From MGR-bin208 sp043779285 (GTDB lineage: Bacteria > Bacteroidota > Bacteroidia > Chitinophagales > Chitinophagaceae): DNA of 18,662 nt. The notes under the pieces are model-generated. The model was not told the DNA's origin. It worked only from the letters and a program-made list of their open reading frames with translations, and made no database searches. A program made the position numbers and the translations under genes. Location of the stretch: the NCBI GenBank assembly GCA_043779285.1, contig JAYWEL010000208.1, positions 1-18,662 on the forward strand, given 5' to 3'. The stretch's first letter is position 1. Each line of letters opens with the position of its first letter. Positions 1 through 7,762 of the stretch are shown here, piece after piece.

Positions 1-32
1 TGGACTATTTACTGTTTATAAGCGGTATAATT
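1..32 (+). repeat. Partial copy (3' end) of a composite palindromic repeat
   Basis: These 32 bases are identical to 17384-17415, the last part of the complete repeat copy, and identity stops at base 33. The segment contains the right arm of the element's second hairpin (gcggtataat at 22-31). Its left arm would lie before the window. The copy is cut by the window start and is in the same orientation as the other two copies. It lies 41 bases upstream of the sigma-factor start codon, so it may contribute to that gene's leader or promoter region, although no clear Bacteroidota promoter (TTTG plus TAnnTTTG) is visible here. Confidence 0.9.
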
Positions 33-73
33 GCTCATCCGATATTCTAAAACTACTTAAAGAAAAGACCATT

Positions 74-628
74 ATGGCTCAAGATAATTTTAGTGATGGG
101 GAATTGCTGATTCAGTTTCGTAACCCGATAACTAAGGAAAAAGCATTTACCACTTTAATAAAAAAATATCAGGAAAAACTTTATTGGAATATCCGCAGAA
201 TGGTTGTTAATCATGATGATGCGAATGATGTATTGCAAAATTTATTCATTCGTGTTTGGAATGGCCTTGATCGATTTAAAGAAAACAGCCAACTTTATAC
301 CTGGCTATACCGTATCAGTATAAATGAATGTCTCACTTTTTTAGAACAACAGAAAAAAAAGTATACCTCTTCACTAAGCGATGAGGATTCGGGCCTAAGT
401 AATAAAGTAAAAGCAGATGAGCATTTTGACTATAAAAAATTAGAATGGAAACTACAATTAGCCATGCAGAAATTGCCTGAGAAACAACGGATTGTGTTTA
501 ATCTTAGATATTTCGATGAAATGCCATACGAAGAAATGAGCCGGATATTAGATACCAGTGAAGGAGCTTTAAAAGCAAGTTATCATCACGCAGTTAAAAA
601 AATAGAAGATTTTATGTTGAATCATTAA
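74..628 (+). CDS. ECF-type RNA polymerase sigma factor (sigma-70 family)
   Basis: This 184-residue protein has the two-domain layout of ECF sigma factors, which redirect RNA polymerase to a small regulon. Region 2 spans about residues 24-95, with the core-binding and -10 recognition helices around DDANDVLQNLFIRVW (48-62) and TWLYRISINE (76-85). A charged linker follows (95-120). Region 4 spans about 125-182, with the LPEKQRIVFNLRYFDEMPYEEMS-type helix-turn-helix (from residue 134) that contacts the -35 element. The length is normal for the family. The start is the first in-frame ATG after the upstream repeat. A membrane protein gene follows after 36 bases and a small secreted protein gene after that, an order often seen for sigma/anti-sigma operons in Bacteroidota. 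The regulon and inducing signal cannot be read from the sequence. Confidence 0.93.
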   Translation: MAQDNFSDGELLIQFRNPITKEKAFTTLIKKYQEKLYWNIRRMVVNHDDANDVLQNLFIRVWNGLDRFKENSQLYTWLYRISINECLTFLEQQKKKYTSSLSDEDSGLSNKVKADEHFDYKKLEWKLQLAMQKLPEKQRIVFNLRYFDEMPYEEMSRILDTSEGALKASYHHAVKKIEDFMLNH

Positions 629-664
629 ACTTTCAAATCATATTTTAGTCTCATTAAAGTAAAA

Positions 665-1429
665 ATGAACAACAAAGACAATATATTACAGGAGTTAAAA
701 GAATTAGGCAGCAACCTATATTCTTTGCCATGCCAAAAAACCTATGAGACACCCGCTCATTATTTTGATAATTTGGCATCTTCTGTTTTAATACGCATTA
801 AAAAAAATGAACTGAATAAGCCTTCTTTTGATATTAATCTAATTCCAAAAGAAGCTGCTTTTACAACACCAGCCGGATATTTTGACAATTTAGATGAAAC
901 ATTCATGGTCGGCATTCGCCAACATCCCGATTATCAGCTTTCATCAGAAGAAATTTTTTCTATTTCACCAACATTGGCTGGTATTCAAAAAGTCAATCCT
1001 TATCAAACTCCGATTGGATATTTTGACAATATTGCCGAAAATTTCCATCAAGAAAAGAATTCATTCTCAGATACTAGGGTAATTTCAATAACAAGCCGTA
1101 AATGGTTTCGCATGGTCGTTGCAGCTGTTACAATTAGTTTCTTTGCCATGACGGGTATTTTTTATCTGACACAAAACAATAAAGTGGATCCAACAAAAAA
1201 TCCGGATCGCTGGATGACAAAAAATATTAAACCCCTAAGTACACAGGATATTGATGCATTTATTTATGCTAATGAACCAGGATTCACTTTTACCAATATA
1301 GCTGTTAACAACCCAGAAAAAACAGAGTTTGTAAAATCATTGTTAGAAGATGTTTCTGATTCGGAGTTGCAGCATTTCTTAGATGATGCAACTTTTGACA
1401 TGGAAGAAGAAGATGTTTTGCTGAATTAA
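665..1429 (+). CDS. Putative anti-sigma factor: single-pass membrane protein with three YFDN repeats
   Basis: This 254-residue protein has one clear transmembrane helix at about residues 149-168. That puts roughly 148 residues on one side, probably cytoplasmic, and about 85 acidic residues on the other. The N-terminal part carries three copies of a short motif: TPAHYFDNL (29-37), TPAGYFDNL (68-76) and TPIGYFDNI (115-123). The C-terminus is rich in Asp and Glu (SELQHFLDDATFDMEEEDV). No zinc-binding HxxxCxxC anti-sigma motif is present, so the anti-sigma role is inferred from position directly after an ECF sigma gene, the membrane topology and the similar arrangement in other Bacteroidota. The repeated Pro-x-x-Tyr-Phe-Asp motif may be the sigma-binding or oligomerising part. 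It is probably co-transcribed with its neighbours. Confidence 0.7.
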   Translation: MNNKDNILQELKELGSNLYSLPCQKTYETPAHYFDNLASSVLIRIKKNELNKPSFDINLIPKEAAFTTPAGYFDNLDETFMVGIRQHPDYQLSSEEIFSISPTLAGIQKVNPYQTPIGYFDNIAENFHQEKNSFSDTRVISITSRKWFRMVVAAVTISFFAMTGIFYLTQNNKVDPTKNPDRWMTKNIKPLSTQDIDAFIYANEPGFTFTNIAVNNPEKTEFVKSLLEDVSDSELQHFLDDATFDMEEEDVLLN

Positions 1430-1440
1430 TTTATAAAAAA

Positions 1441-1857
1441 ATGAAAAGATTTTTACTAATAACAGGTTTATTACTCTTTATAGAAGCCAATGGTTTTGCT
1501 CAGCAAAATGAAGATAATGGTGGAAAGGTAAGAGAGAAAATGACGGAGTATCTTCAAAAAAGATTAAGGCTCTCAAAAGAAGAAGCTAATAAATTTAGCC
1601 CCGTTTTTTTGAAGTACTTTATGGAAGCTCGTAATACCCAACGCTCATTTCAAAATGATCCTTTGGTTCGCCAACAAAAAATTATCGAACTACGATTACA
1701 TTATCGGGATGAGTTCAGAGATATCATGGGTGAAAAAAGAGGAAATGATGTTTTTTCCTATGAAAAAGAATTTGTTGAAAAAGTGAAAGAGATCAGAAAT
1801 GAACGGTTGCAAAACAAACCTGATCAAAATTTAAACCCAAGAAGGAACGAGGAATAA
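1441..1857 (+). CDS. Small secreted helical protein, third gene of the sigma operon (Spy/CpxP-like in shape)
   Basis: This 138-residue protein begins with a typical signal peptide (hydrophobic residues 4-15, probable cleavage after GFA at 20, before QQ). The mature part is predicted to be almost entirely helical and rich in Lys, Arg and Glu. It contains EKMTEYLQKRLRLSKEEANKF-type sequence (32-52), which recalls the LTxxQ-like helices of Spy/CpxP periplasmic chaperones and sensors, but identity to that family cannot be established by eye. It starts 11 bases after the preceding stop codon, so it belongs to the sigma/anti-sigma operon. A reasonable inference is a periplasmic partner or sensor for the membrane protein encoded upstream. 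A hairpin terminator follows about 30 bases after the stop. Confidence 0.72.
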   Translation: MKRFLLITGLLLFIEANGFAQQNEDNGGKVREKMTEYLQKRLRLSKEEANKFSPVFLKYFMEARNTQRSFQNDPLVRQQKIIELRLHYRDEFRDIMGEKRGNDVFSYEKEFVEKVKEIRNERLQNKPDQNLNPRRNEE

Positions 1858-1887
1858 CCGGTTCTTGTTTTTTCTACTACCCACTTT

Positions 1888-1923
1888 AATATCTGCTCAT
1901 AAAAGCAGATATTTTTATTTTAT
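1888..1923. terminator. Bidirectional rho-independent terminator between convergent operons
   Basis: A perfect 10-bp stem, aatatctgct (1888-1897) with agcagatatt (1904-1913), closes a six-base loop. It is followed on the + strand by a T-rich run. It ends the sigma operon and overlaps the stop codon of the convergent hydrolase gene (1920-1922). On the - strand the base of the stem is followed by a less uniform A/T stretch, so termination is probably stronger in the + direction. Confidence 0.8.
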
Positions 1924-2654
1924 AGAAACTGATGAACACCTGAACGAATATCATGATAAAAAAGAAAAGTCCAGTTTTCATTCGTCCCTTTCACTTTCCA
2001 CATGAATCTTAATTCCATGGCCTTCTTTCCATCGAAATCATATTTAGCAGCAAACTTATGTTTCATCTGCTGTAACTGTGGCGCATCATCTGCACCAAAA
2101 AAAATGGTTTCTCTTTCATCCATAATCCAGAAAACCTGGTGAAATTTTGAATGGGCTCCTGTAAGTTTATAATGAATATAATTATCAATCAGTCCTTCAT
2201 CTTCTGTTAATAGAACAACATTTGTTGCCAGTTGCAATCCTATCAACTCGTTGGTGTTGTAAGAAGGAAATCCTTTTTCGAATGCATAGTTCAACTCCCT
2301 TTCCTGTATATAATAAACCGCATTGGGGAAACTCAATCCATTTGATGGGGTACATGCAGCACCGGCATGATCTTTATGCAAATGAGATAACAAAATTTTT
2401 GTCACACTGTTCGGATCAATTCCTGCTTTTATAAGATTGGCTTTTATCTGCAATACTCCATCTGCATTACTGTAACCCAAACCGGTATCCAGCAACAAAA
2501 CATCTTTAGATGTGATGACAACAAACGGCTGTATTTCCACTAATAGACTTCCGGAAGAACGGCTTTGTAAATCATCTGTTGATTCATTGAAAGGAACAAA
2601 CAGTTTAGTTTGATCAATTGTAAACCTGCCTTCTGATAATGGAATAATCTTCAT
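1920..2654 (-). CDS. Metallo-beta-lactamase-fold hydrolase
   Basis: This 244-residue protein has the metal-binding signature of the metallo-beta-lactamase superfamily: H91-L-H93-K-D95-H96, preceded by the LLLDTGLG strand and turn (53-60). Later ligand candidates are H168 or H172 in GAHSKFH, D189/D190 in FFGADD, and H234 in FYHD. Together these are enough to form a dinuclear zinc (or iron) hydrolase site. There is no signal peptide, so it is probably cytoplasmic. The length and layout resemble the lactonase/glyoxalase-like branch rather than true beta-lactamases. The substrate cannot be told from sequence. It lies 29 bases after rodA on the same strand and is probably the last gene of the elongation operon, but nothing in the protein links it directly to wall synthesis. 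Confidence 0.85.
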   Translation of the reverse strand: MKIIPLSEGRFTIDQTKLFVPFNESTDDLQSRSSGSLLVEIQPFVVITSKDVLLLDTGLGYSNADGVLQIKANLIKAGIDPNSVTKILLSHLHKDHAGAACTPSNGLSFPNAVYYIQERELNYAFEKGFPSYNTNELIGLQLATNVVLLTEDEGLIDNYIHYKLTGAHSKFHQVFWIMDERETIFFGADDAPQLQQMKHKFAAKYDFDGKKAMELRFMWKVKGTNENWTFLFYHDIRSGVHQFL

Positions 2655-2683
2655 AAGATTTTGTCTGAATTGTAAAAATTAAA

Positions 2684-4030
2684 TTAACGCAAAACCATCT
2701 GCCTGTCTGCGTCCAACCGTATTAAAATAAATAATAGGATAGTAAAGGTTAAAAGTGATGTACCCCCATAACTAATAAATGGCAATGGAATACCAATTAC
2801 AGGAGCAAGACCGATAGTCATTGCCAGGTTGATGGCAATATGGAAAAAAATAACAGACGCTACCCCGTAGGCATAACTGCGACTGAATACACTTCGTTGT
2901 CTTTCAGCCATGGTAATGATCCGTAAGAGCAGGGCCAGATAAACACTTAAGAGTACCATGCTGCCGATAAATCCAAATCCTTCTCCAATAGTACAGAAAA
3001 TAAAATCAGTTCTTTGTTCCGGCACAAAATCATACCGGGTTTGGGTGCTGTTTAAAATACCCTTACCAAAAAGCCCACCACTACCTATAGCAATTTTGCT
3101 TTGTCGTACATTATAATCTCCATCATCTTTCTTATTCTTCTTATGTGTTTCTGCTACCAATTCCATCATCTTTGCCTCATCTTTTGGAATATATTCTTTA
3201 CCAATCGCATCATAAATTCTTTTTACCTGATAAGGCTGAAAAACATGATCAAAAACATACGGAACTGCAAACCGTTGAATGCCTACACAAGCTCCCCAAA
3301 TTAATATGATATATAATAGAATCCCCCGGTCTCTTTTTATTTGACGTTTGGAAAAATAAATAGCTACTACAGCAACAATAGTTAAAATAATCGCCAGCAA
3401 ATTGGGTTCTATCAAAAGTGTTGCTACAACCAAAATGGCCAAAGAAAATCCAAATATCAAATAACCGGAAGGAAGGCCTTCTCTAAACATAACCAGGAAA
3501 AAAGAAAAATATACCAACGCTAATCCTGTCTCGCTTTGTGCAATAGTGATAATGGCCGGAAATAGAACTATCGCAAATGCAATTAATTGTGAACGGGTTT
3601 TTGAAAACACCGTTTCTACCCGGGATAAATATTTTGCCAAAGCAAGATTTACAAACACCTTACATAATTCTGCAGGTTGCAACTGTATTCCACCAAAACG
3701 AATAATGGATGCTGTTCCTTTTACTTCGGTGTGAAAAGGGAATACCAATAATAATAAAAGCATTCCTAATACAAACCATATATTGGCTGTTGCCGGAAAA
3801 AATTTACTATCCGTTAGTAAAATAAACGTCGCAATAATTCCGGAGATCAGAAAGAAATATAATTGTTTACTGTAGTCTGTTTTAAAACCAATGAAACCCT
3901 GGATCAATGGTTCACCTTCCTTGAAAGTTGCAGCAAAAATGGCAATAATACCCACAGTCACCAACAGGAGGTATAACCATATTACACTCCAATCAATTCC
4001 CTTTGATAAACCTGCATGTTTTTGGTTCAT
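2684..4030 (-). CDS. rodA: RodA, SEDS-family peptidoglycan glycosyltransferase of the elongasome
   Basis: This 448-residue protein has about ten hydrophobic helices and the FtsW/RodA/SpoVE hallmarks: GIQLQPAELCKVF (114-126), QSETGLALVY (165-174), the block RQSKIAIGSGGLFGKGI (309-325), PEQRTDFIF (337-345) and, near the C-terminus, GIPLPFISYGGTS. RodA polymerises lipid II into glycan strands together with PBP2, which is encoded 6 bases upstream. Residues 270-308, in the large extracytoplasmic loop that carries the catalytic Asp in studied SEDS proteins, are long and charged (several Lys, Asp and Glu). Compared with short-loop family members this is an expansion of about 20 residues, though it may be normal for the clade. 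Candidate catalytic residues in this loop are D284, D302, D303 and D305. Choice of RodA over FtsW rests on the mre/PBP2 context. Confidence 0.95.
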   Translation of the reverse strand: MNQKHAGLSKGIDWSVIWLYLLLVTVGIIAIFAATFKEGEPLIQGFIGFKTDYSKQLYFFLISGIIATFILLTDSKFFPATANIWFVLGMLLLLLVFPFHTEVKGTASIIRFGGIQLQPAELCKVFVNLALAKYLSRVETVFSKTRSQLIAFAIVLFPAIITIAQSETGLALVYFSFFLVMFREGLPSGYLIFGFSLAILVVATLLIEPNLLAIILTIVAVVAIYFSKRQIKRDRGILLYIILIWGACVGIQRFAVPYVFDHVFQPYQVKRIYDAIGKEYIPKDEAKMMELVAETHKKNKKDDGDYNVRQSKIAIGSGGLFGKGILNSTQTRYDFVPEQRTDFIFCTIGEGFGFIGSMVLLSVYLALLLRIITMAERQRSVFSRSYAYGVASVIFFHIAINLAMTIGLAPVIGIPLPFISYGGTSLLTFTILLFILIRLDADRQMVLR

Positions 4031-4036
4031 TGTTTC

Positions 4037-6115
4037 TTAAACTATTTGTCGGTTTCCGTATTTTTTTTCGTTTATTAAAATGGCAAAAATTTTGTCCATT
4101 TCTTTTTCCGGCATCCTTGATTTATTCTTGCTTTTTTCATCAGAAATAACTTCTGCATATTTTTTTAGATAACTGCTGTCTTTGGTAATTTTAAACCATT
4201 GAATAGCACGTAAAGAATCTTGTTTATACTGTTCTCTTTTCAACCAAGCCGGCATCAGGTTTGCAGCCGCAATTCGTTCCACTTCACTTAATCTTTCTGT
4301 ACGTAATGTATCATTGATAAATTTTTCCATTAGTAAAGCGGCAATTGGCCCAGCCCATGTAGCACCAAAACCTGCATTCTCTACTACAACGGCAATAGCA
4401 ATGGTTGGATTTTCTCTGGGAGCAAAACAAACAAACATCGAATTGTCTTTCAGCTTTACCCGCTTGCCATCAATCACCCGATAGTTTTCCGCCGTACCTG
4501 TTTTTGCACAAACATTTATCCCCGGAATCCGTGCAACTCTTGCCGTACCAAAATCTGTTACATCTTGCATACCCATGATGATCGACATAAATGCCGTATC
4601 GGGAATATGTGACAAAACTTCGTGTTTAATTCTGTATTTATTCAATAAAGTATCTGCTGCAGTTTCGTCATCAAATTTTCGAACAAAGTGTGGTGTATAG
4701 TAATACCCTTTGTTGGCAATCAAACACATGGCATTGGCTAATTGAATTGGCGTAGACAGCATCATATCCTGACCGATACCTAATGTAAGATTGGTACAAG
4801 AGTTCCAGGAGTTATTGTAAACCCTATTGTATTTTGCAGTGTCCGGAATATTCCCTCTGTCTTCACTAGGAAGATCAACTCCTAATCGTTCACCCAATCC
4901 AAAATTATTCATGTACTCTTTCCATTTATGATACCCATTTTTTACGTTACCATACTTTGCATTATCAACCGTCATTCGATAGATTTGGGTGAAATAGGAG
5001 TTACATGAATTTGCAATAGCAAGTCTTAGATTGGCAGCATGTCCACCACCAGAGTGAGAACATTTTACCGGCCGATTACATCCATAATAAGCTCCACCAC
5101 AGGAATACCCATATTTGGACGTAATGACTCCTTCATCCAAAGCTACCAAACCACCAATCGGTTTGAATGTAGAACCCGGAGGATATAAACCCTTTATAGC
5201 ACGGTTAAGTAAGGGGGCAGAAACATCCAGGATAAGTTTGGAATAATTTTTTGTTCGTTCAGATCCGGTTAAATCATTTGGATTGAAATTCGGTCCGGAA
5301 ACCATCGCTAATATTCCACCGGTTTTAGGTTCGATGGCAATTACTGCACCTACTTTGTTTGCCATCAATTTTTCTGCCAACACTTGCAAATCAACATCGA
5401 GATAAGTACGAAGGTTTCTGCCGGTAATAGCCGCCGTATCAAATTCACCACTTTCATATCTACCAACTAACCGATTCTTATTATCTCGCAACCAGAATTG
5501 TACACCTCGTTGTCCCATTAAAACGGTTTCGTAATATTGTTCCAATCCGGATCTGCCAACATAATCACCCAGTTGATAAAAATTATTTGATCGCTTTATT
5601 ACTGACGAATCTGCTTCACCGATATAGCCCATGACATGCGCAGCTACATTATATGGGTAAAGACGAACCGGACGTTCCAACAAGAAAAAACCATTATTGA
5701 TCCGCCACATATTCTCTTCCAGCCTTGCATATTTTTGTGGCGACAGCAAGGATTCAAATGCAGTAGGACGATAGCGGCCATTACGTACAATTGCAGAAAT
5801 GATTCTTTTATTAAACTCCTCGGTACTAATTTCCAACAGGTTACACAAGTAAGTTGTATCAACTCCTTTTACTTCCGATGGAGTAACCATCAGATCGAAC
5901 ATCAATGTATTATTTAAGATGGCTTTATTTTTCCGGTCGAAAATAATTCCTCTGGAAGGATAAATTGTTTTTCGAAATATCGCATTATCCTCTGCCAATT
6001 TTTTATACTTACCGGAGATAACCTGCAAATTGAATAATTGTGCAGCAATGAGTAAAAATGTTGCCAGTATTATTAAACGAATAACCCGACTTCTTGATTG
6101 ATTGAACACAGACAT
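4037..6115 (-). CDS. mrdA: Penicillin-binding protein 2 (MrdA), elongasome transpeptidase
   Basis: This 692-residue class B PBP has an N-terminal anchor helix (about 13-30) and the pedestal motif PSRGIIFDR (53-61). A transpeptidase domain follows, with active-site S315-T-F-K318 (in YPPGSTFKP), S370-C-N372 and K538-T-G540. It crosslinks peptidoglycan during side-wall growth and works with RodA, encoded 6 bases downstream. Between SxxK and SxN is a Cys/His-rich stretch: C339, C346, C352, H354, H359, then C371 inside the SCN motif. A zinc site near the active site, with Cys and His ligands in this area, has been described in Acinetobacter baumannii PBP2, so this protein may also bind metal; that part is inference. 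The C-terminal tail of about 80 residues is Lys-rich. The start chosen is the first ATG, just before the anchor helix. It is separated from mreD by 147 bases, the largest gap in the operon. Confidence 0.95.
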   Translation of the reverse strand: MSVFNQSRSRVIRLIILATFLLIAAQLFNLQVISGKYKKLAEDNAIFRKTIYPSRGIIFDRKNKAILNNTLMFDLMVTPSEVKGVDTTYLCNLLEISTEEFNKRIISAIVRNGRYRPTAFESLLSPQKYARLEENMWRINNGFFLLERPVRLYPYNVAAHVMGYIGEADSSVIKRSNNFYQLGDYVGRSGLEQYYETVLMGQRGVQFWLRDNKNRLVGRYESGEFDTAAITGRNLRTYLDVDLQVLAEKLMANKVGAVIAIEPKTGGILAMVSGPNFNPNDLTGSERTKNYSKLILDVSAPLLNRAIKGLYPPGSTFKPIGGLVALDEGVITSKYGYSCGGAYYGCNRPVKCSHSGGGHAANLRLAIANSCNSYFTQIYRMTVDNAKYGNVKNGYHKWKEYMNNFGLGERLGVDLPSEDRGNIPDTAKYNRVYNNSWNSCTNLTLGIGQDMMLSTPIQLANAMCLIANKGYYYTPHFVRKFDDETAADTLLNKYRIKHEVLSHIPDTAFMSIIMGMQDVTDFGTARVARIPGINVCAKTGTAENYRVIDGKRVKLKDNSMFVCFAPRENPTIAIAVVVENAGFGATWAGPIAALLMEKFINDTLRTERLSEVERIAAANLMPAWLKREQYKQDSLRAIQWFKITKDSSYLKKYAEVISDEKSKNKSRMPEKEMDKIFAILINEKKYGNRQIV

Positions 6116-6262
6116 AAATGAAACCCGGAAAAATTAAATGAGAAAAATATACATTGTTTACAATTTACGAATAAGCTTTTGTTTTTAATGTCTGATTCAT
6201 TGTAAATAAAAACTAATTAAAAAAACATCCGGTATTTAACCACAAGAAATGAAAACAAAAAA
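6116..6262 (-). other. Intergenic gap inside the elongation operon, upstream of mrdA
   Basis: This 147-base AT-rich stretch between mreD and mrdA contains an 8-bp inverted repeat, tttacaat (6157-6164) and attgtaaa (6199-6206), with a 34-base loop. No T-tailed terminator hairpin is visible. It could hold an internal promoter for mrdA-rodA, but no convincing TTTG/TAnnTTTG pair was found. Confidence 0.3.
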
Positions 6263-6796
6263 CTAAGCCGTGTTTGTACGGAATTTTAATTGCCTAGTAA
6301 ATAATAACTCTACAGTAAAAATCAGCAACATACTGATTCCGGTTGTAGCAATAATTTTAATTAAAAAATCGACAAAATCACCAAATTGCAACCACTCTAA
6401 AAATACCATATATCCATTATGCAATACGGTTAAAATAAATACATAAACAAAATAAGGTGTTCGTCCCATAGCCTTCGGAGATGGTTCACGGTAATTAAAA
6501 TCAGCTGTTTCCTTTGGCATCAATAAATTAATAATAAAAGGCCTGAAATAGGCAAGCATTACACAAGCTGCAGCATGCAAGCCGGGTGTCATCATAAAGT
6601 AATCAAACGAAAGGCCAAACAAAAACCCAATAACCATCAACCAGAACCGGGAAACAGAATAAGGCAACCACAATAAATAAAGAAAATATAAATATGGTGT
6701 AATAAATTTATGCAGATGCGGGATTTTGCTCAATACAAAAACCTGTATCAATATAAACATGGCAAACCGAATAATATTTCTTACTAAATCACTCAC
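6263..6796 (-). CDS. mreD: MreD, integral membrane component of the rod-shape complex
   Basis: This 177-residue, very hydrophobic protein has about five predicted membrane helices, the usual size and character of MreD. Family sequence conservation is low, so the assignment rests mainly on its place directly after mreC. The start codon is GTG (6796-6794) and its first G is the last base of the mreC stop TAG, giving a TAGTG overlap that suggests translational coupling. A conspicuous cytoplasmic segment near the middle (NYREPSPKAMGRTPYFVY) links the helices. MreD is thought to stabilise the MreB-MreC-RodA-PBP2 elongation complex in the inner membrane. Confidence 0.85.
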   Translation of the reverse strand: MSDLVRNIIRFAMFILIQVFVLSKIPHLHKFITPYLYFLYLLWLPYSVSRFWLMVIGFLFGLSFDYFMMTPGLHAAACVMLAYFRPFIINLLMPKETADFNYREPSPKAMGRTPYFVYVFILTVLHNGYMVFLEWLQFGDFVDFLIKIIATTGISMLLIFTVELLFTRQLKFRTNTA

Positions 6797-7671
6797 TATT
6801 TATTTTTAGTTGTGTTATCCATTTTTTTACGGCTTTCTTCGGCCAGTTTTGTCTGCTCATCTCTTTGCAGATTTTCAATCACAAACACCTGTTGAATTTT
6901 ATAAAAATTTGTTGCCGTTTTTATTTTCAAAACAAAAAAACTACTGGAATTATCCTTGATTATTTCCTGTACCCTACCAAGCAGTAATCCGGGAGGAAAA
7001 TTATACGAATAAACACTTGTCAATACCGTGTCTCCTTTTTTAACATCTACACTTTTAGGTATTCCTTTTAGCAAAACAAATCGGGGATCTTTACCATCCC
7101 ATTCAATAGTGCCAAATTCCTGTGTTTTTTTAAGTGATGCATTGACCTTGCTTTGTATATGCAACAAACTCATGACCTGACTGAAATTATCGGATACATT
7201 CACCACAACACCTACAGTCGAACCATCTGAACCAATAACAGCCATATTGTCTTTAATACCTTGTTTGGATCCACGATTTATTTGCAGATAATTTTTTTGT
7301 TCATTGACAGAATTGAATACCACCATAGCCTGGCGCCATATAAACCGTCTGTAACCCGAAAGCGTATCATACTTAATACTGTCTCGAATATTTTTTTGCG
7401 AAGTATCCGGTTTCAGATAATTTGATGAAAGAAGATTTAGCAATGAATCATTCATTGCATGAACCCGTTTATTTTCTTCATTGAGATACAGAAAATCTTC
7501 CGCCCTATTGTATTGCGTATTTATTTTGCCGGTTAATTCATTTGCCATTCCTAAAAAACTGGCCCGGTGAAAATTATTATAACGTACCAAAAACGAAAGT
7601 GCAATGAACTGCAATACCAAAAAGGTAAGCAAGTTAAAGTACCGTTGAATAAATAGAAATACGTTGCGCAT
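6796..7671 (-). CDS. mreC: MreC, periplasmic scaffold of the rod-shape complex
   Basis: This 291-residue protein has an N-terminal membrane anchor (about 10-30) and a coiled-coil-prone region around residues 45-80. The two-lobed MreC beta domain follows, recognisable from NRGSKQGIKDNMAVIGSDGSTVGVV (about 132-156) and from GTIEWDGKDPRFVLL and VKKGDTVLTS further on. The C-terminus is a charged tail rich in Lys, Glu and Arg. MreC binds PBP2 and activates PBP2-RodA synthesis. It is separated from mreB by 91 bases and overlaps mreD by one base. Length and domain order are normal for Bacteroidota MreC. Confidence 0.93.
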   Translation of the reverse strand: MRNVFLFIQRYFNLLTFLVLQFIALSFLVRYNNFHRASFLGMANELTGKINTQYNRAEDFLYLNEENKRVHAMNDSLLNLLSSNYLKPDTSQKNIRDSIKYDTLSGYRRFIWRQAMVVFNSVNEQKNYLQINRGSKQGIKDNMAVIGSDGSTVGVVVNVSDNFSQVMSLLHIQSKVNASLKKTQEFGTIEWDGKDPRFVLLKGIPKSVDVKKGDTVLTSVYSYNFPPGLLLGRVQEIIKDNSSSFFVLKIKTATNFYKIQQVFVIENLQRDEQTKLAEESRKKMDNTTKNK

Positions 7672-7762
7672 TAATTAATGGTACAAGAGTTTTAAAACGA
7701 TGGAGTTTCTTGTCATTCAGAAGCCAAGCCTAAGAGTAATTCGAAAAAAAATCACACGTAAA

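Noticed and set aside
1..32. Repeat tail as a classical -35/-10 promoter for the sigma gene (tataat at 26-31)
   Set aside because: tataat is part of a hairpin arm, no -35 box is at the right distance, and Bacteroidota promoters use a different consensus.
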